The translations under genes and the position numbers were made by a program. Below, in pieces: positions 1 through 11,699 of a stretch of 64,000 bases of DNA. Each line of letters starts with the position of its first letter. The stretch's first letter is position 1. The notes under the pieces were generated by a model. The model had not been told where the DNA came from and ran no database searches. It saw only the letters and a list, made by a program, of their open reading frames with translations. Source of the DNA: Nematostella vectensis (lineage: Eukaryota > Cnidaria > Anthozoa > Actiniaria > Edwardsiidae); assembly GCF_932526225.1 (NCBI RefSeq), contig NC_064035.1, forward strand, positions 3,719,501 through 3,783,500, written 5' to 3'.

Positions 1-276
1 CAAGACTTGATGACCGGTGGCGTTCTATCCCCCTAGCTGCACATCCGTGATCATCTTCTGTACGTTCTACAAGACTTGATGACCGAGGGCGTTCTATCCC
101 CCTAGCTGCACATCCGTGATCATCTTCTGTACGTTCTACAAGACTTGATGACCGGGGGCGTTCTATCCCCCTAGCTGCACATCCGTGATCATCTTCTGTA
201 CGTTCTACAAGACTTGATGACCGGGGGCGTTCTATCCCTCTAGCTGCACATCCGTGATCATCTTCTGTACGTTCTA
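1..276 (-). repeat. 69-bp tandem repeat, four copies, inside GPCR coding sequence
   Basis: Four head-to-tail 69-bp units start at 1, 70, 139 and 208; a fifth diverged start lies at 277. Copies differ by only a few bases (for example ggtggc, gagggc and gggggc). Sixty-nine is a multiple of three, and on the minus strand each unit reads as an uninterrupted 23-residue block continuous with the GPCR frame; the block includes SSSLVERTEDDHGCAARG. The array may continue beyond base 1. Confidence 0.95.
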
Positions 277-1443
277 CAAGACTTGATGATTGAGGGTGCC
301 CTTCTCGGTCAGCACATAGTTCGATGACTGTTTTAACAGATTCATGATGACAAATACGCTGTAAGCTTTTTCCCCCGTGAGCACATAGTTCGTTGTGTTT
401 TTCTGTGTTTTCCTGTCGACTCGCAAGAGATTTGCAGTGGATGCCTCCCGATTTAAAAGCCCCTTTAACGGAAAGGTTGTCTATACGTTCCTGTTTTATA
501 AGATTTTCGGACGCAGACAATTCCGTAGAGCTTCTCTCAGATAGCGTCAAACAAGGGACTCTGAGTGTGTTCCGTGTTTCGCCTTGCTCGGCAGCTGCTA
601 CAAAGGCTTGCTCATCTTTAGCCATGGAGGAAAGGGTGTCCCCCTCTCTGGTTACTAAAGCTTTGACTGTCATTACATTTACTTGCGTTATATCGGGTGA
701 TGATGTGGTGTCTGTAGAAATGTGTGCGCCTTTCGCCTTAATAATCTCACTCCCCTCAGCTGTTCCTGACTGCTTGTAAAAGCGAGGTTCATGAAGCACG
801 GGTAGGACCGAAAAAGTTCCCAATTGAAAATGAGTTTTAGCTTTGTGGCGTCTTGAAATGACGTAAATCCTTATGTTTACGCACACCATAATAAAAGTAA
901 GCAAAAGTGAACCGGCCGCAAGTATCGTACCGAGAAAGTTCTTCACTTCGGCAACATGACGAAGGAGGACAAGAGTAAGAGAAAGCGCCCAGAAACCGGC
1001 GTAAAGGACGAGCACGCGCCTCATAGTCACCACAGATCTATATCTCAGGTGTAGATACAGCGCTAAGTAGCGATCCAGGCCGATTGATGTAAGCATAAGG
1101 AATAAGACCATCGCAGTTACGGCAACCATTGAAGTCGACAAAAAGAGGCAAGTGCAAAACAATCGAAATCTCCGGTGTGTTTGCCAACTGCGTATGCGAC
1201 CATCACCGGCTGACCGAAAAGGCCAGTAAGGAGATCGGACAGCCCGAGGCATCCAAGTAAAACGTATGCGGGTTGATAAAGCCGCGACCGTCGACAAATT
1301 GCAAGCAAGAGAACAACATTCTCAATGATAGTGGCTATGGAAGCGACCAAATTAAAGCTACCAGTGGCAATGTTAATTATTTTCTCCTCTGGCCTTAGAG
1401 GAGAGAAACTGACGTTTAGCCCGATGCACGGATGGGAAAACAT
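1..1443 (-). CDS. class A (rhodopsin-like) GPCR, partial, with one apparent frameshift
   Basis: The proposed start is the ATG at 1443, followed by a short extracellular N-terminus with an N-glycosylation motif (NVS). TM1 and TM2 follow, with the TM2 signature LGLSDLLTG, then the start of TM3. The frame stops near 1117, but a second minus-strand frame is open from about 1150 to base 1 without any stop. It supplies the rest of TM3 with a DRYLAL motif, intracellular loop 2, TM4, a very short extracellular loop 2 and TM5 (ending in a basic SRRHKAK stretch). The frames would join if the five-A run at 1140-1144 (T on the coding strand) had one more base. After TM5 comes a loop of more than 230 residues, polar and Ser/Thr/Glu-rich, ending in the 23-residue repeats. 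TM6 and TM7 would lie left of the window. The short loop 2 suggests the melanocortin/EDG/cannabinoid/adenosine group; the ligand cannot be told. It could be a pseudogene or carry an assembly error. Confidence 0.8.
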
Positions 1444-1901
1444 TATCGGTGCTACTTGGAACAGCCATTACCGTTTTAGTTTTAGGGCACAAGATTAAAC
1501 CAGAAGGCCTGTTAAAAGCCAGCTGTTTCCAATGCACTGAATATATACATAATGGCAATTAACAACTGCGGAATAGTTGAATAGAAAGCACATTATTTTC
1601 AATGGAAACAAGGCTCAATTATCCTTAAACGCTAGAATGCTGCCAGGTTATTAAAAATGGAAACAACGGAGTGTCTTTATGCAAATGCAATCTTAACACA
1701 GCAAGACCCCCTTGATCACAGTTCCTCCCCATCTGATTAAATGATGTGCGGGTTAATAGAAGTTAATAGAAGCGGATAGTTTCACGGATCGCAATTTAGG
1801 ATAATGTGCTCTAATAAGCCGTTTTCTCTTAAAACCTTTTATTCGATCGATAGTTCTAAAAGTTTCCTATGGTAAAAACAGTTTTTCTTAGAGGTAGGTA
1901 C
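1444..1901. other. gap between GPCR and last visible ABCB6 exon; no gene seen
   Basis: AT-rich sequence with no recognisable exon. I searched its minus strand for the expected C-terminal end of the ABC transporter (the residues after the H-loop His) and did not find it. Confidence 0.5.
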
Positions 1902-4900
1902 CTGTGGGCGACTACGATGGTAGTTCGATTAATGCACATGTTATTCAGGGACGCTTGAATATTTCTCTCGGTCTCGGTATCGAGCGCCGACGTTGCCTTA
2001 AGAAAAACATGAAACAAATAAGTACCAATGTGTACAAGAGGAGCTAAACGGAGCAAAAGGAATTTTCCTTACTCGCTCCCCTTGCCTACTGATTGAATGA
2101 CTTTGGCATGATAGAGCAGGGACACTACAACGTCAATTACTAAGGGCACAGAACTACTGCTCCATTTTCTCTAGATATTCTCTAAATTAGCCCCCCCCCC
2201 TTAGTTACCCGTCCGGCTATATGCAGACAGGCAGACAGACAGTTTTATTGGGGTCTTTAAAAAAGCGTACATTGAGCTTGACTATAAGTAACACATGGGG
2301 CGGAGGGTCTTCAATACGATTCTTGCAATGATAACTAGTTATTGTAGCCCCCACCACTTTAAGTAACCACACAGACTATGATTTTACCTCGTCTAGCAGT
2401 ACTACAGGGGGGTTCTTGAGTACCGTTCTTGCAATCGCAACTCTTTGTTTTTCTCCACCACTCAGTTTCAAACCACGCTCCCCAACAAGACTGCTATATC
2501 CTACAAAAAGTATTTTATTTTATTTATTAGTTACTTGGAAGCTTATCAGATGAAATCATCTTTGATTAACAATTGTTTAACTTATATTTTTAAGCGTTAT
2601 TCAGAAAGTAGGTTAGTAAGGGTTTGCCTCGCTGTGGACCTCGCGTCCGTATGGCAACTCCCTCGTAATAAAAGCCTCAAAATAAATAAATAGTAGGAAA
2701 GGTTCCTTATTCTGCTTTTATACAAAACTGTAAGAAGTACTGGACTAGCTTCGATATGAATAGCTAAGCCGAAAGTAAATTCTTTTTCAGGAACAGCTTT
2801 AGAAAAACCCCGCCACATATTTTCTACCAAAGAACTTCACACCTTAATCCTAAAACGGAACCAAATTATGTAGCTGTTCAGATCTAGTTAAGAGCTGTTC
2901 TGAGCTATTGTAGAGATGTTCAAAGCTATTGTAGAGGTGTTCAGAGCTAAGTGTAGAGCTGTTCAGATCTATCCAAGGGCTGTTTTAAGGGTTTATTTTG
3001 GTGGTTACCTTCAGGGAAGGTGAGAATCCGATTGTGGATGTCTGCGGCTTGAGCGGCCTCCTCCACGGCTGCGTCGTCAGCTTCCAGGCGCCCGTAACGC
3101 ACGTTAAACCTGATGTCACAATAGAAAGGATCGTTAGTCAAATTGAGTCGAACCGTCACACGTGCAAGCAGCACGCATATCAAACCTGAATCTACTGAGC
3201 ATCAAACTGATTCACAAAACTACTCTTACACAAAAGGCACAAGACTAATAACTGTGAAAAGTGAAAGCTGTAGTTGCCCTCCGGTTTCATATTAAAAATA
3301 CAATTTCGAGCAATATGTCTGTTTACATTTGAATGTTTTAATTAAGTTAGTTTTTGTTGATTCTTGCTTTAGGTGATGGTATAAATGGACGAGTTTCTCA
3401 GGAGTGGAGTACCTGATATCGTTATTAAACAGGACAGTGTCTTGGGGAACGACACCTATCACCTGACGAAGAGACTTCGATGTAACCTAAGGGAATGCAA
3501 TAAAATCACGTGAATTAGATGCCATGAAGCGAACAAAGTGGTGAATTTTACACTTAATCGTGTTATACTAGGGGGAATTTTCTCTCAAACAACTACTAAA
3601 ACGAACCAGTTCCTGTATTAAACTGCTATCCCTTAGGGGGTGTTGAAAGATTTTTCTGAGTCTGCTATCTCTTAGGGTATAAAATTCCACCAACTGCTAT
3701 TCCTAAGGGGAATGGTTTTTCCGATTCTGCTATCTCTTAGGGTTAAAAATACCTTCGACCACACCAAATTTGCTATATATATATATATATTTCTGTTGAC
3801 CACAACCGTGTGTGCTATTCCTTCAAACTGGTTTTAGCGACTGTTTTGTTTTTATCAGCCCCCCCCCCCCCCCTCCCAGGGTACGTAGTACTGGACCTCA
3901 ATTCTTTTTACCTTAGAAATATCCTGACCATCAATGCTAATACAACCGCTGCCCACATCATAAAATCTGTACAGCAGACGTATGATTGTACTTTTGCCGC
4001 CACCTGAGTTACCAACCAGTGCTAGGGTCTGCCCTGGGAACACGGTGAATGAGATGTTCTTCAGCACAGGCTTTCTGTAGAAAACACCAGAGTAACAATG
4101 AGCACAACTTAAAAATGCACGGATCTATTTTCCACAGAAATCTTCTGGTGATTTTTCATATAAAGCACAACTTAACAGACTTTCACAGCAATCCTTATAC
4201 TGAGGGTATCCAAATAAACATACGGTATAAAACCTACCATATATGATAAACCATTTTAGCTTCCTTTTGTGGTTAATATTATTAATCTACAACATTCATT
4301 ACCACATTAATAAAGTTATTTATAATAAAAAAAATTATAGGAAGTCCCAACGTCATAGGCGGCCCGATAAGAGCCATATTTTTGTCGCTTTGTCCCCAAA
4401 CATGACTCTTATATCATCATTTTATTAAAATAGTCAGACCGATATAAACTTGCAATAAAGATAGAACATCATTCGTTTTGCTTTGTTTTCTGTCAAGTTT
4501 CAATAATGTCGGTGAAGATTATTAAAACTTGCCTTTGATCATATGAAAAGGAAACATTCCGGAACTCAATCAGTCCATTGGTGACGGTCAGAGCAGGAGC
4601 ATTAGGGACATCAACCACCTGTAATGCACATACATTCCAGGACTTGGACAAGTTGAGGCAAGGGCATTAGGAACATCAAAAAATTTCTGCTTTTATGAGC
4701 TTTAGCGAGTTAGATAATAATTATGGCATCACAATTGTGAAGAGATACTCTACCTCTCTCTTCTGGCCAAACAGGTCAAACATATTTTCCATGTCAATGA
4801 AACTTTGCTGTATCATTCTAGAAGACAATTGAACAGGGTCATCTTGAAAAACAAGATAGTTTCGCTACAATGACCAAAAACAACATGGAAATGACTTTTA

Positions 4901-7900
4901 TACAGGGGTTTGCATTGATGATTGGCAAAATTTGATATCCGGAATATGAAACATGTTTTACACATAACAAAGGGATTTCAAGAGAAAGAACAACAGGTAA
5001 AACAGTGTTCTTACCGGTAGTAGGTTCCAAAGAAATTGAGGGGCACATACAACTGTACAATGTATGTAACATAGAGAACAAAATCTCCAACCTAGAAAAG
5101 AGACGAAGGTTAACCACAAGTTATTGTATTGTTTTTGTGACAGCTATAGAAAAAAATTGCCCTTCATCCACAACTAAAGGTGCTGTTTACTTTCAACGAA
5201 CACCTATCAGTGAACAGTGCTATCACTGTGTGTATCAGTGCTATAAGAAAGTGTATCTACCATTGAAGAGTTTGAAGCCTTCCAGTATAATAACATGAAA
5301 ACATCATATAACTTACCCCAGAGAACCATTGTCCCCAAAATGCTATTATCACATACTAAACCAAATGTACCATTAGCCAAAAAACTCTTTTATCCCAAGA
5401 AAATCATTCCCTTAAGAGAACAAAATTATTAGACTTACCCCAAGAGTACCATTCTGCACCAAGTAGCCACAATACATAGCGCCAGCAAGCAGGCCAGACG
5501 TTATAATGACATTCTGGACAGTGTTGAGTACAGCTAGTGAGCCTAGAACCTGCCACTCTGAATCCTAAGATAGATGAGCAGGAAACTCATTCAATGACTG
5601 TAATATTTTTTTCCAAAGAACAAAAATTTATTGAGCAAGAGGCACAACACAACAAGCAAAAAACAATGCACATATAGGTAGAATAGGACACATACTAACC
5701 TACTGTTTCTTATTATTTTTGCTACACAATTGTCAAAGAATCTTAAAGAAGGGGGTGAGATCCAAAACAGAGGAAAAAATACCCAAGGGAAAGCCTTTAA
5801 AAACATTTATTACCAGACAACGAGGATATAGATAGTTGCTGTACTGTTTGACAAGTTACACAGGGCTGGTAAAAAAAAACACCAAAAGTCTTATGTGCAA
5901 GACATTTACCTGGTAGCCAAGGATAAGCTGATTTAGTCTGTTGACCTCAAAGGCCTCTCCTGAATAATACTTCACCTGAAAGATAATTATAGACAGAATC
6001 ATTTTACATTACTTCAGAAAAAATAATTAAAGACAGAATCATTTTACATTACTTCAGAAAAAATAATTAAAGACAGAATCATTTTACATTACTTCAGAAA
6101 AAATAATTAAAGACAGAATCACTTTACATTCAGAAAAAATAATTAAAGACAGAATCATTTTACATTACTTCAGAAAAAATAATTGAAGACAAAATCATTT
6201 TACATTACTTCAGAAAAAATAATTAAAGACAGAATCATTTTACATTACTTCAGAAAAAATAATTAAAGACAGAATCATTTTACATTACTTCAGAAAAAAA
6301 TTATTAGAGCCCCTGAGTTCCAATTTGTAAGAAAAAAACAACAATGAAACATATATGCTTTATATAAAATCATCCCAAAACTAAAACTAATTGACCAATC
6401 CTTTGTACACCCAGAGTTTGGGAAGTAACATCCACTTCTTATTATTATAAAAAAAATATAATAAAAACTGAGAAATTTAACAGTTACTACGCAACTAGTA
6501 AAACCGTGAACACCTAAAATATGTCTCAAATGTTTATTGTCTTCTGACGAATCAGACGTGAGAATTTAGACACTGAGACTAGTTGAGACATGTTTCTAGT
6601 TGACTGTTTGAATATTTCGCAAGTGATTAGTTGGAACAAACATTCCATACATATTTCTAGTGTTCATGGTTTTCTTGGTCGCGCTGTAAGAGACTAATGA
6701 ATTATAATTACTTACTGTCTCAAAATTCAGAAGAGAATCAACTGCTTTGGCTTTGGCATCATTATCTTTCACATTCATGGAGCGGCGGAAACTTGTTCTC
6801 CATTCAGTCAAAACAATGGTCACAACTGAAAGCATAACATAATGTATTCCTAAATGAAAGTGATTAGTCAAGAAATATTCTTTATAGATAAAAAAAACAA
6901 TAGATACATGAACTTGTTCAATTGTGTAAAAAGTTGTGATAAAATAGGTTAATATGTATTTAGCATTTTGTGCTGTGCAAATCAACTTAACACTTACTGG
7001 TAACAGTATCAAGTAATTAACAAATTTCCCATAGTTTTCCGTGGTATGAACTCTTATACACTACAATAATTTTCACCTCATGATCAAAATCTTGTGGAGT
7101 TACGAGGCGTGTAACGTCGAGTGGTTCCGCAGAGTAAACTTTGATCATGAGGTGACGAATATTGTGTTGTATAAGAGTACGGAGAACTATGGGAAATTTG
7201 TTTTCTACAACACAAACAACAAAAACAGTATTTTACAAAATCAAAACAGTGTGCATTCGTTTGAAATGGTAAGCACATGCAACCATTGTTTCCATACCCT
7301 CCTGCGCAGAGCTTTCTGTGTCCCTCGTTTACTTCAGCAAAATAAATGAGCGACACAGAAAGCTCTGCGCAGGAGGGCAATGTTTGCAGAGTGCGCATAT
7401 AAACGAAAATTGAAAACTTAGCTTCAAAACCCTGCGGTCTTTGTTACTTTTAATGTCCTTTTTAATGTAAGGATAGAAAACACATTTACTAGAAAAGATT
7501 GAGAACCAAATTTCTCGAATTTGAATCAAGGTTTGTCATCTCTTTCGCTTCAAGTGAACCTGCAAGGATTGTGTGAATGACAAATCCTGTGGTATTTCCT
7601 CTGATTTACTATAGCTAACAACCAATCAGAAAATGAGATTATACGCAAGTGTTGTAGAATATACTATTTTGGCTAAATATGAAGACTGATCTGTGCAGTT
7701 TAGATTCATGGGTGTGAGTTGGTGTGAAAACACTGTCACATAAAGGTGAAATGAGAAACATGTCTAAATGATCCTTATTTGATACAAAAACTCACAGTTT
7801 TCTAATGTGCTCATGATGCATTTATAAATTTTCCCAAATTTTACACTATTCCAAATGTTTTTACTTGTGATAAATAATAAATAGATAATAAAGACTGCTA

Positions 7901-10900
7901 TCACATCAATGGTTGCATACTTGCGCAAAAATGACTTACTTAGGTAAAGTGCCATTGTCAAAAAGACAATCAGCCCAAACCAGCCATTGAAAGCAGCAAT
8001 GAAGTACACAATAGCAATGACGATATCCACGATTGTTGGCACAACACTAAACAGGATGTAGCTACAATGAAATATAAAAAAAGACAAGGAATGAGAAATG
8101 ATGACTAGACCTTAACTGCAAACCACTTCACTCGTTATACAGTAATTGCTTCTTGTTAATATTTCCAAATAAAACAAGGCTCTTTAACACACCTGAGCAG
8201 ATTGTATATACTTGTAGCACCTCGATTAACCATGGTTACCACTTCTCCTGTTTTGCGAGTGATGTGCCACCTCAAAGACAGGCTAGGATCAAACAGTAAA
8301 GATTAATGCAAAAGTTTTCTTCATAGGTTTATACCCAGGACTTTAACCTCAAGGTGGGAAATATTGAAATAGGCAAGAATTCAGGTAAACATTATTTTGG
8401 GGTGTGAGAGGTTCCTGGGAAAACTGTGAGATTCTTACAAACCCCACAAGAGTTGATGCCTCTTGCATATTTCAACAGTGCACAAAGTACCATGTTTAAC
8501 CCTTTTTATAAGTGCCTAATAAACAAAAATATTTTCTTTTGAAATTTAAAATTAAAATGTCTAATAGTAGGACCATAGCTAGGGGTTGGGCACAGGGGAC
8601 ACGTGCCCCCCCCCCCCCAATATTTTGAAAAATTATAAGGAAATGACCAGTATGGGGGGGGGGGGGGGTTCTGTTATGTGGCCCCCCCAATGTTTTGAAA
8701 AATTATAAGGAAATGACCAGTATGGGGGGGTGGGTTCTGTTATGTGCCCCCCCCCAATATTTTGAAAAATTATAAGGAAATGACCAGTATGGGGGGGGGG
8801 GGGTTCTGTTATGTGCCCCCTCCCAATCTTTTAAAAAATTCTTCTTCACAGGTTTATACCCAGGGCTTTAACCCCAAGGTTGGAAATATTGAAATAGGCA
8901 AGAATTCAGGTAAATATTATTTTAACTTAAAGCCCAATTGTTCATACATACCTGTGCAAATGCTCAAACAGTTTGACCTGTAAAGTGCGGCTTGTGAACT
9001 GCTGAATGGTTATCCACAGGAATGAACGGATGTTGTTTAATAGGCCCATTCCACCTTAATGTCAAAAGATAACAAAGTTACTGACTTGAGCACTGGTTCT
9101 TGTCCTGACTTCGCAGGTACTGTATATTTTTATGAACTTGTTAGTTTGTTTTATATGAAGTATAAAAGACAAATAAATACCAGTTCCTCCTCCACTCAAG
9201 AACCGCAGGAATACATAGAGAGCAATGAGCTTCAATGGGTCAGTGATGACCTGATTATTATCCCCGGTCAGTCTGTTCACTAAAAACAAGTGATCCATAA
9301 TTAGAACACAAAGCAAAAAAGAAAGTTAACTGATTCAAGGCTTCTATTTGATGATCAGATCAACAGCCAATCTACATCAAGGCATAGCACCTTTCATGGT
9401 TTAAAAATGGATGTTTCATAAACACCAGTAGTCCTAGGCTTATCTACAATGACTACAAAAAAATGGAAACAGGCTAGCATCAGCAATGGAAAGAATGTTT
9501 TGTCTGTATAAGGTAAATAAAGTTCTCACCAATGAGTTTGTATGTGTAGGGCACAAGAACATTGACAGCACGCCCCATTGCCAGCAAGATGAAGCAAATA
9601 ACCACTTTGAGCTGCAAGAATCTAGAATTTGTTGGGCACAAACATAAACTTTTATTTTATTTGTAAATACAATAAATGAAATATTTGAAACAGACTGGAA
9701 ACCTATGTACACCTGTATGAATTGTTTTTTAACTAGGTAACATTTTTCATTTCATTATAACAAGAAATTTTAGGTTTGTCATACTTTAGAGACCGAGATG
9801 CTAGGCTGGATTTCCACTTCCTTTCTGTGAGCCAGCAGTACATGCCCCCATCAAGTGGGGCTGATGAGGCGTAGTGATGGCTGGAAATCCAGCCTATTTT
9901 TAGACTAAAAAAGGTTTGTCACTAACCTATCTTTTGGCCACATGAATGGCCAGAGTATCATGGTCTTTCTCCAGAAATCTTTGAAAGGTGACTGTCCACG
10001 TCGATCTCTGACCTGATGATTAAAAAAGCACATATGAATAATTATTAATTCTTACAATATTTTCCACTTTTCAAATAAAAACATTGAGAAGGTGTTTCAA
10101 TGTGTTAACTGTCATCATAATCATCAGCTATTAAATCTAGTTAAAAAGGTATTTTTCTTAAACATGATATACATAGGTCAAGGGAAAGCACCAGGGCTGA
10201 TTCAAAAAAAGGGATTTTTAAATCCTTTTTATGGTCTTGGGGCTGCACTTAATAAATGAACAACAAATCAGATTTCTATTTAAATGTTCCCTCTGTCTGG
10301 CAAAAAGGGAGTGCCTACTGACAGGACAGGGATGACAGACAGAAGTCATTGTCTTTTAGTGTGAAAAGTGAAATGATGAGAATAACAGCACTACTCGACA
10401 GAGCAAAAAAATGGCAAGTTTTCCCAAAATAAGGTAAGCTTGAATTTTTGCATATAGGTTCCTTATGCCATGTAAACCAACATATCAAAAAGTGTTTTTT
10501 TTCTAATGGTTTCGTCTTGAGATATGAGGCTTGAAGTGCAATTTTCAAATGTTCAAAGTATAAATTTTCCTTATTTTTAGGGAGAAGTCGGGCTCTGATC
10601 AGACATTAAGCCAACTTTGCTCGCTATTATCTAAATTTCATACCTTCTAAATTTCTTTAAAGTTTGGAATTAAGCTTTTGGACAGAGGAACTCCTTGTAT
10701 GAGCAATCTTGAGCTTATATATTGAGAATTGGAAAATTTCATGCCATTTTTTTTGCTCTGTCGCACTACTCACCACACTGGAGCCTTCAAATGTCCCATC
10801 CTCTTCATTTACAGTAACTGGGAGCGGTTCTTGTTTGTAGAGTCCTGGTGCCTTTAACCCTAGCAAAAACAACTGTGCAACAGCTATATACCTAGCAAGA

Positions 10901-11547
10901 AACAAGCCAAACTCTGCTTTCTTAGTGGAAGAATTGCGCTCAATAAACCACCAGTTTTTGTTATGCCAGGAAATGAAAGAAAGATTTTCGTTTATAAATG
11001 CCAATGTCCAAAAAAGAAGCAGTCCTACAGAGTGTGTAGTCACCCTAAGCTTATAGAATTTTAAACTTTCTGCCCGAACTACCACCAATGCAACCGTCCA
11101 GGTGAAAAAACTGGAAATGGTATAAAACACAGCAACACCTTGGATGCGTGTCTTTTCCAATGATGCTTTAGTAATGATGTCAATTACTGGAACAAGCAGC
11201 AGACAAAGATGCAGAAATTGTTGATAAGTAAAGAAAAATGATTTCTGGCCTTCTCCATGGACAAATTTTGCTGGATTTGAAACAGCAGTGTTCAGAAAGT
11301 TTCCATTATTTGCTGCTTGGTTAATGGAATCCCCTTTCTCGTAATCTTCACCAGAATTGAACCGTGAGTAGACATTTTTATAATTCCTTTGTTTCTTGTA
11401 CAGTTGGGCCAATAACAAAATCAAGATCAATGCCAATAAAATTGCTGGTGGGTAGGTGAACATGATACATCTTGGCATGCCATCATCTTTTGATACTCCT
11501 TTAATGAGGCTCTCTCCAAACTCGCAATAGGTTTTACAGATAGACAT
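1902..11547 (-). CDS. ABCB6: ABCB6-like half-type ABC transporter (HMT1 family), 3' end missing
   Basis: Coding exons on the minus strand: 11547-10774, 10012-9927, 9621-9530, 9279-9181, 9054-8952, 8282-8193, 8061-7940, 6825-6716, 5975-5910, 5564-5439, 5091-5015, 4817-4754, 4618-4533, 4074-3912, 3486-3413, 3109-3009, 2500-2388, 1996-1902. Phases join throughout, giving about 813 codons. The start ATG at 11547 sits just inside an exon after a T-rich acceptor. Exon 1 encodes the N-terminal membrane domain typical of ABCB6. Exons 2-12 encode the six-helix ABC membrane domain ([32 protein letters not shown]). The nucleotide-binding domain has Walker [11 protein letters not shown]-loop VVPQDTVLF, signature LSGGEKQR, Walker B VVLLDE and H-loop VVAHR. 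The exon at 4618-4533 uses a GC donor. The family moves porphyrins or heavy-metal conjugates across mitochondrial or endolysosomal membranes. About 50 residues after the H-loop were not found; they may lie left of the window or be lost. Confidence 0.93.
3620..3750. repeat. short imperfect tandem repeat (ctgctatctcttaggg motif)
   Basis: Four variants of a ctgctatctcttaggg-like phrase recur at uneven spacing of roughly 30-55 bp within an ABCB6 intron. A TA dinucleotide run follows at about 3773-3791 and a C-homopolymer at about 3858-3873. Confidence 0.6.
5985..6297. repeat. 40-bp minisatellite in ABCB6 intron
   Basis: About eight head-to-tail copies of a 40-bp AT-rich unit built around agacagaatcattttacatt and acttcagaaaaaataatta. 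One copy, near 6120, is shortened. No coding frame is conserved. Confidence 0.9.
7019..7202. mobile_element. foldback (MITE-like) element in ABCB6 intron
   Basis: Two inverted arms of roughly 65 bp face each other. The left arm begins aacaaatttcccatag and includes cacctcatgatcaaa; the right arm reads the complement and ends ctatgggaaatttgtt. Arms differ by a few substitutions. No protein is encoded. No clear target duplication was identified. Confidence 0.8.
7297..7377. repeat. near-perfect long hairpin
   Basis: Arms of about 35 bp (ccctcctgcgcagagctttc at the left and its complement at the right) flank a loop of about 11 bp, about 95 bp from the foldback at 7019-7202. It would form a stable RNA hairpin in ABCB6 pre-mRNA on either strand. 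It is probably a second small foldback element. Confidence 0.85.
8319..8925. repeat. duplicated intron segment with a 70-80-bp tandem repeat and G/C homopolymers
   Basis: Two copies of a roughly 80-bp segment (containing ggtttatacccaggctttaac variants and gaaataggcaagaattcagg) lie at about 8319-8405 and 8845-8925. Between them are three tandem units with a C-run, aatattttgaaaaattataa, gaccagtat and a G-run. The homopolymers of 7-13 bases make this stretch hard to assemble. Confidence 0.85.
9803..9895 (+). ncRNA. possible degenerate hammerhead-ribozyme-like fold
   Basis: A 13-bp outer stem (aggctggatttcc with ggaaatccagcct) closes a segment that contains the core strings CTGATGA (9861-9867) and GAAA (9884-9887) in the correct order for an open-stem-III hammerhead. 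A stem I can be drawn between tccactt and aagtgggg with one bulge. The putative cleavage triplet would be ATT. Stem II is poor: the usual closing G-C pair is absent. It is read on the plus strand, antisense to ABCB6. It may be only a repeat-derived hairpin. Confidence 0.35.
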
Positions 11548-11699
11548 CCTTTTCTGAAAAAAAAAGAAAAAACACATCAATGTTTTTTTTAATGAAAAGT
11601 TCTTAATCATGTTTACTGTACCATGGTCTATTATTACATTGACTCCTCTTAAGAAAATGTAATAATTACTTTGTCATGGATGACAAATCTCAGACAATG

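Noticed and set aside
1-300. CRISPR-like regular repeat
   Set aside because: Units are contiguous without spacers, code in frame within a GPCR, and the genome is animal.
393-779. Plus-strand frame of 128 residues
   Set aside because: Antisense to the continuous GPCR loop frame, with no recognisable domain.
2597-2830. Minus-strand frame of 77 residues in the ABCB6 locus
   Set aside because: Intronic between exons 3109-3009 and 2500-2388, with no similarity to the transporter and no usable splice sites.
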